Below the pieces are notes generated by a model. It saw only the letters and a list, made by a program, of their open reading frames with translations. It was not told the origin of the DNA and did not search any database. 54,455 nucleotides of DNA from Gammaproteobacteria bacterium. Lineage in GTDB: Bacteria; Pseudomonadota; Gammaproteobacteria; Steroidobacterales; Woeseiaceae. The DNA lies in contig JAOUIH010000016.1 in assembly GCA_029884165.1 (NCBI GenBank), forward strand, positions 1 through 54,455, written 5' to 3'. Each line of letters begins with the position of its first letter. The first letter of the stretch is position 1. Shown one piece after another: positions 8,941 to 16,811 of this stretch. The position numbers and the translations under genes were made by a program.

Positions 8941-9687
8941 TCAAAGACCGTCGTCCCTTTCCTGCAAAAACTCTTCGAGCAGGCGCCGCTGCGGGTTCGT
9001 CAGCGACAGCCTGTCCAGCAAGTCCGGCCGCCGCAGGTAGCTGCGCCCCAAGGCCTGCTTGAGCCGCCACTCTGCTATCCGGCGGTGGTCGCCCGAGAGC
9101 AACACCTCCGGTACTCGCCTGCCGTCTACCTCTTCAGGACGCGTATAGTGCGGATGATCGAGCAGGCCGTCCATGAACGAGTCCCGCTGCGCCGATTCAT
9201 CGTCACCGAGCACGCCCGGAATCAGCCTGGCGACAGCGTCGATCACTGCCATCGCCGGAATTTCCCCACCGCTCAGAACGAAATCCCCGAGCGACAGCTC
9301 CTCATCAACTTCCGCCTCCAGCAGGCGCTCGTCGATGCCCTCATACCGACCTGAAAGCAATATCAGGCCATCCATATTCGCGAAACGCCGTGCAGCCTGC
9401 TGGTCGAACGCCCGCCCCTGCGGGCTGAGGCACACCACCGGGCTGCCTGCGGGCACCTGGCCCCGTGCACACCGAAGCGCACTCGCCAGGGGCTCGTACT
9501 TCATCACCATCCCGGGACCGCCACCATATGGGCGATCATCCACCGTACGGTGCACATCGGTCGTGAAATCCCGCGGATTCAGGCACTTCAGTGACAGCAT
9601 GCCATTCTTCGCTGCCCTGCCTACCACGCCGTACTCGACGACCGTTTCAACCATCTGCGGGAACAGCGTGACGGTCACAATCTGCAT
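8941..9687 (-). CDS. trmD: tRNA (guanine-N1)-methyltransferase
   Basis: SPOUT-class methyltransferase of 248 residues that makes m1G37 in tRNAs with a G36 anticodon base, using S-adenosylmethionine and preventing +1 frameshifts. The trefoil-knot motifs are LLSGRYEGIDERLLE and LSLGDFVLSGGEIPAMAVID. DRPYGGGPGMVMK is the conserved N-terminal motif. The ATG lies 4 bases after the rimM stop, within the classical operon. Confidence 0.98.
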   Translation of the reverse strand: MQIVTVTLFPQMVETVVEYGVVGRAAKNGMLSLKCLNPRDFTTDVHRTVDDRPYGGGPGMVMKYEPLASALRCARGQVPAGSPVVCLSPQGRAFDQQAARRFANMDGLILLSGRYEGIDERLLEAEVDEELSLGDFVLSGGEIPAMAVIDAVARLIPGVLGDDESAQRDSFMDGLLDHPHYTRPEEVDGRRVPEVLLSGDHRRIAEWRLKQALGRSYLRRPDLLDRLSLTNPQRRLLEEFLQERDDGL

Positions 9688-9691
9688 GCCG

Positions 9692-10216
9692 TCAATCCCA
9701 TTCCCAGTCCACCCGGATTACGCCAGCAGCGCGATCCACATCCAGGACGACGCTGTCCCTGACGAACGGGATCAGGATCTCCCGATCCCCCTTCACGACC
9801 AGCACATCGTTGGCCCCCGTTGCGAGGAGGCCCCCGACGATACCCAGTACCGTCCCATCCTTGTGTTCCACCCGCAGGCCGACGAGATCCACCCAGTAAT
9901 AGTGGCCATCGTCGGGCTCGGGCATTCGCTCCCGCGGTACGCCGACATCGGCGCCTACGCAAGCCGCCGCCGCATCCCGGTCATCGATACCGGCAAACTT
10001 GGCGACCACCGTCTTACCATGCCGCCGACCGTCTTCGATCACTGCTGGCTGCCACCGGCCCTCGAGGTTCAGAAGGCAATCGGCATAGTCCAGTATCGTC
10101 TCGCGAGGATCGGTATACGAGTGCAACCTGACCCATCCCCGAACCCCGTACAACCCGGCTACCCGGCCGAGTACGACGGGCTGCGATGCCGGTGAGAATT
10201 GCTCGACTCGGGACAC
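9692..10216 (-). CDS. rimM: ribosome maturation factor RimM
   Basis: Protein of 174 residues needed for processing of 16S rRNA and maturation of the 30S subunit near S19. N-terminal RimM barrel (VVLGRVAGLYGVRGWVRLHSYTDP) is followed by a PRC-barrel (YYWVDLVGLRVEHKDGTVLG to RVDWEWD at the C-terminus). The best start is a GTG (GTG TCC CGA), as no suitable ATG precedes the barrel. It is 41 bases downstream of rpsP and 4 bases upstream of trmD. Confidence 0.96.
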   Translation of the reverse strand: MSRVEQFSPASQPVVLGRVAGLYGVRGWVRLHSYTDPRETILDYADCLLNLEGRWQPAVIEDGRRHGKTVVAKFAGIDDRDAAAACVGADVGVPRERMPEPDDGHYYWVDLVGLRVEHKDGTVLGIVGGLLATGANDVLVVKGDREILIPFVRDSVVLDVDRAAGVIRVDWEWD

Positions 10217-10257
10217 AGGCGGATCGCCCCGCGGCCTCGGCCGACCGCCGCAATCGC

Positions 10258-10515
10258 TCAGGCGGCAGCCGCGGCCTTTTGCTGCGACTTCAAAAGATCG
10301 GCTACGCGATCGGAAGGCTTGGCCCCCTGCCCGATCCAGTATTCCGCACGCTCCAGGTCGATCCGCAGCGTTTCCTCGCCCCCGGTAGCAACCGGGTTGA
10401 AAAAACCAATACGCTCGATGTACCGGCCGTCGCGACGATTCCTGCTGTCGGTGACAACCACATGATAAAAAGGACGTTTTTTCGCGCCAGCGCGCGACAG
10501 CCTAATGCTGACCAT
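10258..10515 (-). CDS. rpsP: 30S ribosomal protein S16
   Basis: 85 residues. The N-terminus [20 protein letters not shown] and the segment [16 protein letters not shown] are diagnostic for S16, an assembly protein of the 30S body. The C-terminus ends in [10 protein letters not shown], a short alanine tail common in proteobacteria. First gene of the rpsP-rimM-trmD-rplS operon, with its own likely promoter in the 134-base gap behind ffh. Confidence 0.98.
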   Translation of the reverse strand: MVSIRLSRAGAKKRPFYHVVVTDSRNRRDGRYIERIGFFNPVATGGEETLRIDLERAEYWIGQGAKPSDRVADLLKSQQKAAAAA

Positions 10516-10583
10516 TTTCCATACCGTTAACGTAACTACGGGCAGACATGCCCACGATCGGGCCCTGCCCGAGTAAACCGCGC

Positions 10584-10611
10584 ATTTTACTCATTTCCCG
10601 CCGAATGTGAA
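10584..10611 (-). promoter_or_regulatory. probable sigma70 promoter of rpsP
   Basis: Read on the minus strand, TTCACA (10611-10606) and TAAAAT (10589-10584) are separated by 16 bases; each box matches the consensus at five of six positions. It lies in the gap between ffh and rpsP and would give a leader of about 60 bases before the rpsP ATG. Confidence 0.6.
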
Positions 10612-10649
10612 GCGCTTTGGAAGCGAAATTTGTCTTTTTTTTCGGGGGC

Positions 10650-12011
10650 TTAGCCGAGCCCTGGCGGCACCCCGCCCGGCGGCAGACCGCGTAGCAGCTT
10701 TTTCATGCCGCCACGGGACATTTTTTTCATCATCTTCTCCATCGTCAGGTGCTGCTTCAGGAGCCGATTGACGTCCTGCACCGGCAGCCCGGCGCCCTCG
10801 GCGATACGCCTTTTGCGGGATCCGTTGATCGTTTTGGGGTGCCGCCTCTCGCCAGGGGTCATCGAGTTGATGATGCCAATCTGGCGCCGAATCTGCTTCT
10901 CGCCGGCGTCGCTCTTCAGTGCGGACGCATTCACGCCGCCCGGGAGGGGCAGCTTATCCAGCATCGCCGCCAAGCCACCCATGCTCAGCATCTGCTCGAG
11001 TTGGTCCCGAAGGTCTGCGAGATCGAAACTCCTGCCCTTCCTGAGCTTGCGGGCGAGCTTGTCGGCCTTGTCGCGATCGACTTTACCCTCGATTTCCTCG
11101 ACCAGCGACAACACGTCGCCCATGCCCAGGATTCGCGAGGCCATGCGATCAGGGTGGAAGACCTCCAGGGCCTCGGTCTTTTCGCCCACTCCGAGGTAGC
11201 GAATGGGCTTGCCCGTTACTTCGCGGACCGACAGGGCGACGCCGCCCTTCGCATCACCGTCGGCCTTCGTCAGGACCATGCCGGTCAAAGGCAGACGCTC
11301 ATCGAACTCGCGGGCCGCATTGACCGCGTCCTGGCCGGCCATGGCATCGACCACGAACAGCGTCTCATGTGGCCGGGCAGCGCCGTGCACTGCAACGACC
11401 TCGTCCATCATGTCTTCGTCGACGTGCAGCCGACCAGCAGTATCTACGATGAGCACGTCCGCATGTGACTGACGAACTTCCGCAAGCGCTCGCTCGACAA
11501 TTCGTACGGGCTCCTCGTCTGCCGAACTGGCGCAATGGAGCGCCCCGATTTCAGCTGCGAGCTTCTCGAGCTGGAGAATTGCCGCAGGCCTGTGCACGTC
11601 CACACTGACCAGCATCACGCGCTTCTTGTTCTTCTCCTGGAGCCGCCGCGCCAGCTTGGCGGCAGTGGTGGTCTTGCCCGCCCCCTGTAAACCGGCGAGC
11701 AGGATGACGACCGGCGGCCGCGCCTTGAGATCGAGTTCGACCGCGTCGCCGCCCAGCAACGCAATCAGTTCGCCATGGATAATCTTGATCAGCGCTTGAC
11801 CGGGGGTCAGGCTGGCCGCAACCTGTTCGCCGACCGCTCGTTCCCGAACGCGTTCGATGAATGCCTTGGCCACCGGCAGGGCGACATCGGCCTCCAGCAG
11901 GGCCAGTCTCACCTGGCGAAGAGTGTCCTTGATGTTCGCCTCGGTGAGGCGACCCTTGCCAGTGATGTTGCCGAGCGCCTCCTTGAGACGCCCGCTCAGA
12001 TTCTCGAACAT
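10650..12011 (-). CDS. ffh: signal recognition particle protein Ffh (SRP54)
   Basis: 453 residues, the E. coli length. It binds signal sequences of nascent membrane proteins together with 4.5S RNA and docks to FtsY. NG domain: P-loop GLQGAGKTTTAAKL (about residues 107-120), DTAGRLHVDEDMMDE, TKADGDAKGG. M domain from about residue 300 with SMTPGERRHPKTINGSRKRRIAEG. The tail is the methionine-rich MEKMMKKMSRGGMKKLL. It lies upstream of rpsP on the same strand and 92 bases downstream of the metallo-hydrolase gene. Confidence 0.98.
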   Translation of the reverse strand: MFENLSGRLKEALGNITGKGRLTEANIKDTLRQVRLALLEADVALPVAKAFIERVRERAVGEQVAASLTPGQALIKIIHGELIALLGGDAVELDLKARPPVVILLAGLQGAGKTTTAAKLARRLQEKNKKRVMLVSVDVHRPAAILQLEKLAAEIGALHCASSADEEPVRIVERALAEVRQSHADVLIVDTAGRLHVDEDMMDEVVAVHGAARPHETLFVVDAMAGQDAVNAAREFDERLPLTGMVLTKADGDAKGGVALSVREVTGKPIRYLGVGEKTEALEVFHPDRMASRILGMGDVLSLVEEIEGKVDRDKADKLARKLRKGRSFDLADLRDQLEQMLSMGGLAAMLDKLPLPGGVNASALKSDAGEKQIRRQIGIINSMTPGERRHPKTINGSRKRRIAEGAGLPVQDVNRLLKQHLTMEKMMKKMSRGGMKKLLRGLPPGGVPPGLG

Positions 12012-12103
12012 TGGTTGAGTCGGTACTATGGTCGCGATACGAAGACGGGGCGGAGTTTAACCCGAACGCATTGCTTTCGGTACGCGAGAGTGGTGCTGCC
12101 CGC

Positions 12104-12880
12104 CTAGACCGTGATTACGGTTCCCCTTGAAAGCATGCGGATCCTCATGTCCGGGACCCCGGCAAGGACCTGCGCGAGAATGCGGTCCTCTGCGCCCGGC
12201 TTCATTCCGGTCAGCCATATATCGGCATTGTGATCGAGGCGTGCGAGATCATTGCACAGAGTCCTGGGACAATAATGGCCCGCTATGGTGGCGAGTTCCT
12301 CCTGCTCGTCTGGAAACGAAACCTCGATGATCAGCGCTCTCAGGTCCTGCAGGTCGTTAAGTACAGGCCAGAGCGTCTGATTGGTTTTCGTGTCGCCACT
12401 CACGGCAAACGTTCCGCCAGAATTCCTGACCGTGTAGCCGATTGTGGGAACGGTGTGCCTGACGTCGATCGCGTGAAAATCTCGATGCCCGATCCGGATG
12501 GTGTCGCCCGGATTACAGACGACGTAACGCAACATCGGCCTCTCCTCGTTCGGTAATTTCGAGAAGTCGGGCCAGATGACCCAGTTGAACAGGTGGGCCT
12601 GGAGCGCAGCCAGGGTCTCCGTGCGACCGTAAACCGTGACCGGCATGTCCACCTCGTCGGTGAATATGCTGTCGATCAGCATCGGAAGGCCTGCGATATG
12701 GTCGAGATGAGCATGCGTCAGGAAGACATGACGGATCGAATGAAGGTCAGTCAATTCGAGATCCCCGATACCGGTTCCTGCGTCCAGCAGGACGTCATCG
12801 TCGATCAGCATTGCGGATGTACGTGAGCCGGCCCCGATTCCGCCGCTACAGCCTAGGATTCTTATGCGCATAACGGCCAT
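12104..12880 (-). CDS. metallo-beta-lactamase-fold hydrolase, class II cyclic-nucleotide phosphodiesterase-like
   Basis: 258 residues. The motif THAHLDHIAGLPMLIDS gives the HxHxDH metal site in nearly the class II cyclic-nucleotide phosphodiesterase form (CpdP and yeast PDE1 type). Further likely metal ligands are His in RHTVPTIGY, Asp in SGDTK and His in AGHYCP. A role in hydrolysing 3',5'-cAMP is therefore plausible; other MBL-fold esterases or nucleases cannot be excluded. No signal peptide is seen, so it is likely cytoplasmic. The start may be Met1 (12880) or Met4 (12871, MRIRILGCSG). It is divergent from the ypjD-like gene. Confidence 0.8.
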   Translation of the reverse strand: MAVMRIRILGCSGGIGAGSRTSAMLIDDDVLLDAGTGIGDLELTDLHSIRHVFLTHAHLDHIAGLPMLIDSIFTDEVDMPVTVYGRTETLAALQAHLFNWVIWPDFSKLPNEERPMLRYVVCNPGDTIRIGHRDFHAIDVRHTVPTIGYTVRNSGGTFAVSGDTKTNQTLWPVLNDLQDLRALIIEVSFPDEQEELATIAGHYCPRTLCNDLARLDHNADIWLTGMKPGAEDRILAQVLAGVPDMRIRMLSRGTVITV

Positions 12881-13027
12881 GCCCTGGCAATTGACCTTCC
12901 CGGAGACCTTGGCTGGTCATTGCGATTTCGCCGTGGACGCCCGACATCAGCAGCAGGGTTCTATTGCTCCGCACCATGTGGGATGATTCGCTCGATAAAA
13001 AGTTAGGCCATAGCCGCACGGTAGTCT

Positions 13028-13837
13028 GTGTTTCAAATCACAATTCTCCTGTCATACCTGGTCGCCGGCGCAGCGTTTGCATGCTCGCGGCTCGAGCGTT
13101 TCGTTTCACACTCGCAAGCTTTTCTTTTTGCTGCGGTTTTGCTCGGATTGGCCGGGCTCGTGGGACATACCGCCGGACTTTGGACAGACATTCTCGCCGG
13201 CGAAGGGCTGTCGCTTACGCTCGCCGACGCCGCCTCTTTCATCGGCCTGCAGTTGGCCCTGATCGCTCTGCTAGGGGCACTCGATGCGCCCCTGAGAGGG
13301 ATGTCGGCTGCTCTTCTCGCCCTGGCGGGCCTGGCAGCCGCTTTGACCGGGACAGGCACGCCGCCGGTCGAGCAGCCGGACCCTGTAAGCTGGCAGTTGA
13401 AGGCCCATGTGCTGATCTCCCTGTTTGCATACGGCCTTCTGACCGTGGGCGCTATCGTAGCCATTTACGCACTGATGCAGGACCGGCGGCTCCGTTCGGC
13501 AACGCTTTCGCCGGCAAGCAAGCTTTTCGCGCCCCTGGAAACGACAGAGAAATTGCTGTTCAGCATCACAACCGCCGGGTTCGCTATTCTCGCTATCGCC
13601 GTCGTATCCGGGCTTGCGTTCGTTGACAACCTGTTTGCGCAGCACCTCGTACACAAGACTGCGCTTTCGCTCGTAGCCCTGCTGCTGTTCGGCGTGTTGC
13701 TGGCGGGTCGCCGCTTTGCGGGTTGGCGCGGCCGCAGGGCCATTTACCTGTATCTGTGGGGATTCGCTGTCCTCGGGCTCGCCTACTTCGGTAGTCGGTA
13801 CGTGTTGGAGTATGTGCTCGGACGAACCTGGGGCTGA
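13028..13837 (+). CDS. ypjD: YpjD-like inner membrane protein, CcsA/cytochrome c assembly family
   Basis: 269 residues with about eight membrane helices and the CcsA-type core (HVLISLFAYGLLTVGAIVAIYALMQ, LLFSITTAGFAILAIAVVSG, HKTALSLVALLLFGVLL). Conserved histidines in WQLKAHVLIS and LVHKTALS match the haem-handling family, but YpjD itself has no proven haem role. The start is a GTG (VFQITILLSYL). It sits between ffh and a CorB/CorC-type gene, the usual proteobacterial arrangement, and is divergent from the hydrolase gene across 147 bases. Confidence 0.85.
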   Translation: MFQITILLSYLVAGAAFACSRLERFVSHSQAFLFAAVLLGLAGLVGHTAGLWTDILAGEGLSLTLADAASFIGLQLALIALLGALDAPLRGMSAALLALAGLAAALTGTGTPPVEQPDPVSWQLKAHVLISLFAYGLLTVGAIVAIYALMQDRRLRSATLSPASKLFAPLETTEKLLFSITTAGFAILAIAVVSGLAFVDNLFAQHLVHKTALSLVALLLFGVLLAGRRFAGWRGRRAIYLYLWGFAVLGLAYFGSRYVLEYVLGRTWG

Positions 13838-13924
13838 TCCAGCTTCAGGGAACGCCTTCCTTGACAGGTAAGCGGCCGGCTGTTGAAGTGCTTTCGATAA
13901 TCGCGGTATGGAGGGGCTCACTAA

Positions 13925-15199
13925 TTGAGCGATGAGGTTCCGCTATCGGGCCTGGTAGCCATACTTGCCCTGCTGTTGTTGCTGTCGGCTTTTTTCTCGG
14001 GTTCTGAGACGGCCCTCATGCGTCTCAACAGGTATCGCCTGCGCCACAAGGCGCGAGACGGTCATCGCGGTGCGCAGCTCGCCGAGCGCCTGCTGCAGCG
14101 GCCGGATCGTCTGATCGGCCTCATCCTGCTTGGCAATAACCTCGTCAATTTCACAGCTGTCGCCCTGGTAACGGTGCTCGCATTGCGCACCGGCGGAGAA
14201 CCACTGGTCGCGATAGCTACGCTGGTCTTTACGATCGTCGTCCTCATCTTCTCCGAAGCGGCGCCCAAGACGCTTGCCGCGCTACACCCTGAACGGATTG
14301 CCTATCCTGCCGCCTACGTTTATTACCCGTTGCTCATCATCACCTACCCGTTCGTCTGGCTGGTCAGCGCCATGTCAAACGGCGTGCTCTGGGTGTTGGG
14401 CGTACGGGACAACGAGGCGCAACTGCATTCCTTGAGCAATGAGGAACTTCGCACCGTCGTCTACGAAGCCGGCTCGCTGATCTCGCGAAAATATCGCAAC
14501 ATGCTGATCAATATTCTTGATCTGGAAAAGGTCTCGGTCGACGACGTAATGGTGCCGCACAACGAAATCCTGGGTATCGACCTGGATGAAGACCTGGAAG
14601 AGATCACGGATGTAATACGCAACAGCGAGCACACCAGGCTGCCGGTTTACCGCGACAACATAGACCAGGTAATCGGGGTGCTGCACCTGCGGCAGCTCGC
14701 CAATCTCACCAGCACGACGAAGTTCACAAAGGAAGATATAGAGCGCTTGGCCGCCGAACCATACTTCGTGCCTGAAGGCACACCGCTCAGCACGCAACTC
14801 GTGCAGTTCCAGAAAACGAAGCAGCGATTCGCGCTGGTGGTCGACGAGTACGGCGACATTCAGGGTATCGCCACTCTGGAGGACATCCTGGAAGAAATCG
14901 TCGGTGAATTTACGACAGCCCCTTCCACTGACGAAGACGAAATCGTCAAGGAGCAAGGCGATACTTTCCTTGTCGCAGGCACGATCAACATACGCGAATT
15001 GAACCGGAGCATGACCTGGGCACTGCCCACCAACGGGCCGAAAACGCTCAACGGTCTGATCCTGGAACACCTGGAAAACATTCCGCCGCCGGGCACATGC
15101 CTCAAGATCAATGATTATCCGATCGAAATAGTCAGCAGCGACGACAATCGCGTGCAGTTGGTGCGCATGCATGCGCCACTGACACATCACAAGATCTGA
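13925..15199 (+). CDS. CorB/CorC-type CNNM membrane protein (DUF21, CBS pair, CorC_HlyC)
   Basis: 424 residues. Domain order: DUF21 membrane region (residues 10-140; LLSAFFSGSETALMRLNRYRL, LILLGNNLVNFTAVAL, FSEAAPKTLAAL), a CBS pair (about 205-325; DVMVPHNEILGIDLDEDL, FALVVDEYGDIQGIATLEDIL) and a C-terminal CorC_HlyC domain. Homologues (YfjD, CorB, bacterial CNNM) are linked to Mg2+ and Co2+ efflux. The start is TTG at 13925 with GGAGG ten bases upstream (13910-13914). It follows the ypjD-like gene by 87 bases and is convergent with radA, 14 bases between stops. Confidence 0.92.
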   Translation: MSDEVPLSGLVAILALLLLLSAFFSGSETALMRLNRYRLRHKARDGHRGAQLAERLLQRPDRLIGLILLGNNLVNFTAVALVTVLALRTGGEPLVAIATLVFTIVVLIFSEAAPKTLAALHPERIAYPAAYVYYPLLIITYPFVWLVSAMSNGVLWVLGVRDNEAQLHSLSNEELRTVVYEAGSLISRKYRNMLINILDLEKVSVDDVMVPHNEILGIDLDEDLEEITDVIRNSEHTRLPVYRDNIDQVIGVLHLRQLANLTSTTKFTKEDIERLAAEPYFVPEGTPLSTQLVQFQKTKQRFALVVDEYGDIQGIATLEDILEEIVGEFTTAPSTDEDEIVKEQGDTFLVAGTINIRELNRSMTWALPTNGPKTLNGLILEHLENIPPPGTCLKINDYPIEIVSSDDNRVQLVRMHAPLTHHKI

Positions 15200-15217
15200 C
15201 CGAAGAGGATCGGTCAG
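15196..15217. terminator. hairpin spanning both stop codons of the convergent CorB-type and radA genes
   Basis: Perfect 8-base arms ctgaccga (15196-15203) and tcggtcag (15210-15217) around a 6-base loop. The stop codons of both convergent genes lie in the arms. There is no T-run on either side, so it may be a weak or bidirectional stop site or an mRNA 3' end structure. Confidence 0.4.
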
Positions 15218-16560
15218 TCTTCGAAGGCGGCGGCCAGGGCCTCGGTGAGCCGGTCAACCGGGATCACCGTGAGGCCGGCCAGTTTGCGGCGTGGAAGGTT
15301 TGCCCGCGGCACGATCGCTCGCTTGAAACCCTGCTTCGCCGTCTCCGCGAGCCGCTCGGTTCCGAATCGAACAGGCCGGACTTCACCTGCCAGCCCCACT
15401 TCCCCGAAACTTACCAGGCCCTCGGCCGGAGGCCGGTCGCGGAAACTCGACACGACGGAGATGAGTACCGGGAGATCGGCGGCGGTTTCACCGATGCGCA
15501 GTCCGCCGACCACGTTTACGAAAATGTCTTCCTGGGTGAGCGCTAGTCCGCCGTGCCTCTGCAACACCGCCACGAGGAGGGCGAGGCGGCTCTGGTCGAC
15601 TCCCTGGGCCAGGCGCTTCGGATAATTACTGACGCCCTCCGCAACCAGGGCCTGGATCTCGACCAGAAGGGGGCGACTACCCTCCCACGCCACTGAAATG
15701 ACACTACCGGGCCGTGCCGGACCGTGACCGGACAGGAAGATAGCCGACGGGTTACTCACCTCGCGAAAGCCGCCCTCGGTCATCGCGAAGACACCCATCT
15801 CGCTGCTGGCGCCGAAACGATTCTTGACCGCGCGAACGACCGTGTAGCGGCTGGACGGATCACTCTCGAAGTAGAGGACCGTATCGACCATGTGCTCAAC
15901 GACGCGCGGCCCTGCGATCGCGCCTTCCTTGGTCACGTGACCGATGAGAAGCACCGTGACTTCATTCTGCTTCGCGTGCTGCACGATACGTCCCACGCAC
16001 TCGCGGAGCTGCGAGACCGAGCCGGGCGCAGAACTGATCGTCTCTGCAATCACCGTCTGTATCGAATCGATGACGATTACTTGAGCCCGTGCCTCGGTCG
16101 CCTGCTGGAGAATGTTATCGAGCGACGTGTCCGCCAGCAGGCGCAGCGCCGTATTCTCCATGCCGATGCGATGTGAACGCTGCGCAACCTGCCGCAGCGA
16201 TTCTTCGCCGGTCGCATAGCAGACGTTGAGTCCGGGTGGCAGGCGGCCGGCTACCTGTTGCAACAAGGTCGACTTGCCCACACCGGGATCGCCGCCCAAC
16301 AGCACGACGGACCCCGGGACCAGTCCACCGCCGAGGACCCGGTCGAATTCCGCGAATCCGGTCGGGAAGCGCTTGTCCGGGTCGTCGATCAGGTCCGCCA
16401 GCCGCGCGGGCGCGCGAGAGCCGCGCTGGTTTCTTGGCGTCGCCGCTATGGCGGTCTGCTCCAGCGTATTCCATGCGTCACAGTCCGGACACTGCCCCTG
16501 CCACTTGACGCTATGGGCGCCACAGGCTGTGCATACGTAGGCTGTTCGGGGCTTGGACAT
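15214..16560 (-). CDS. radA: DNA repair protein RadA
   Basis: 448 residues. A RecA-like branch-migration helicase that processes recombination intermediates. Four-cysteine zinc finger CTACGAHSVKWQGQCPDC at the N-terminus (residues 10-27), Walker A GGDPGVGKSTLLQQ near residue 90, the RadA signature KNRFGASSEMGVF near 240, and a C-terminal Lon-protease-like domain (GGLRIGETAADLPVL, FGEVGLAGEVRPV). Start ATG at 16560. It is divergent from the kinase gene over about 250 bases. Confidence 0.97.
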   Translation of the reverse strand: MSKPRTAYVCTACGAHSVKWQGQCPDCDAWNTLEQTAIAATPRNQRGSRAPARLADLIDDPDKRFPTGFAEFDRVLGGGLVPGSVVLLGGDPGVGKSTLLQQVAGRLPPGLNVCYATGEESLRQVAQRSHRIGMENTALRLLADTSLDNILQQATEARAQVIVIDSIQTVIAETISSAPGSVSQLRECVGRIVQHAKQNEVTVLLIGHVTKEGAIAGPRVVEHMVDTVLYFESDPSSRYTVVRAVKNRFGASSEMGVFAMTEGGFREVSNPSAIFLSGHGPARPGSVISVAWEGSRPLLVEIQALVAEGVSNYPKRLAQGVDQSRLALLVAVLQRHGGLALTQEDIFVNVVGGLRIGETAADLPVLISVVSSFRDRPPAEGLVSFGEVGLAGEVRPVRFGTERLAETAKQGFKRAIVPRANLPRRKLAGLTVIPVDRLTEALAAAFED

Positions 16561-16779
16561 CGGGTGATCCGGGGCTCACGGCAGGCCGCCTAGTGTAGCG
16601 GCAGACACCTCCCCGGGGCAGCGAGACCGAAACGGACAGCCAGAACGCCGTGTTTCTTGAGCAATTCGGACAAAAAAGGCTGCGAGCATCCGTCGAATTC
16701 CAATGATTGCAAGGCCTTGGAGACCCGGCAGGGCGAGAAAAGTGCCAACCCTTTCTCATTAATCCGGCTTGCAATTTCC

Positions 16780-16785
16780 TATACT
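16780..16785 (+). promoter_or_regulatory. possible -10 element upstream of the kinase gene
   Basis: TATACT 27 bases before the proposed TTG start, in the radA/kinase divergent region. No good -35 box was seen at the right distance, so the call rests on the -10 alone. Confidence 0.3.
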
Positions 16786-16811
16786 CGCCCACGTTATGTA
16801 GAGAACTCCGC

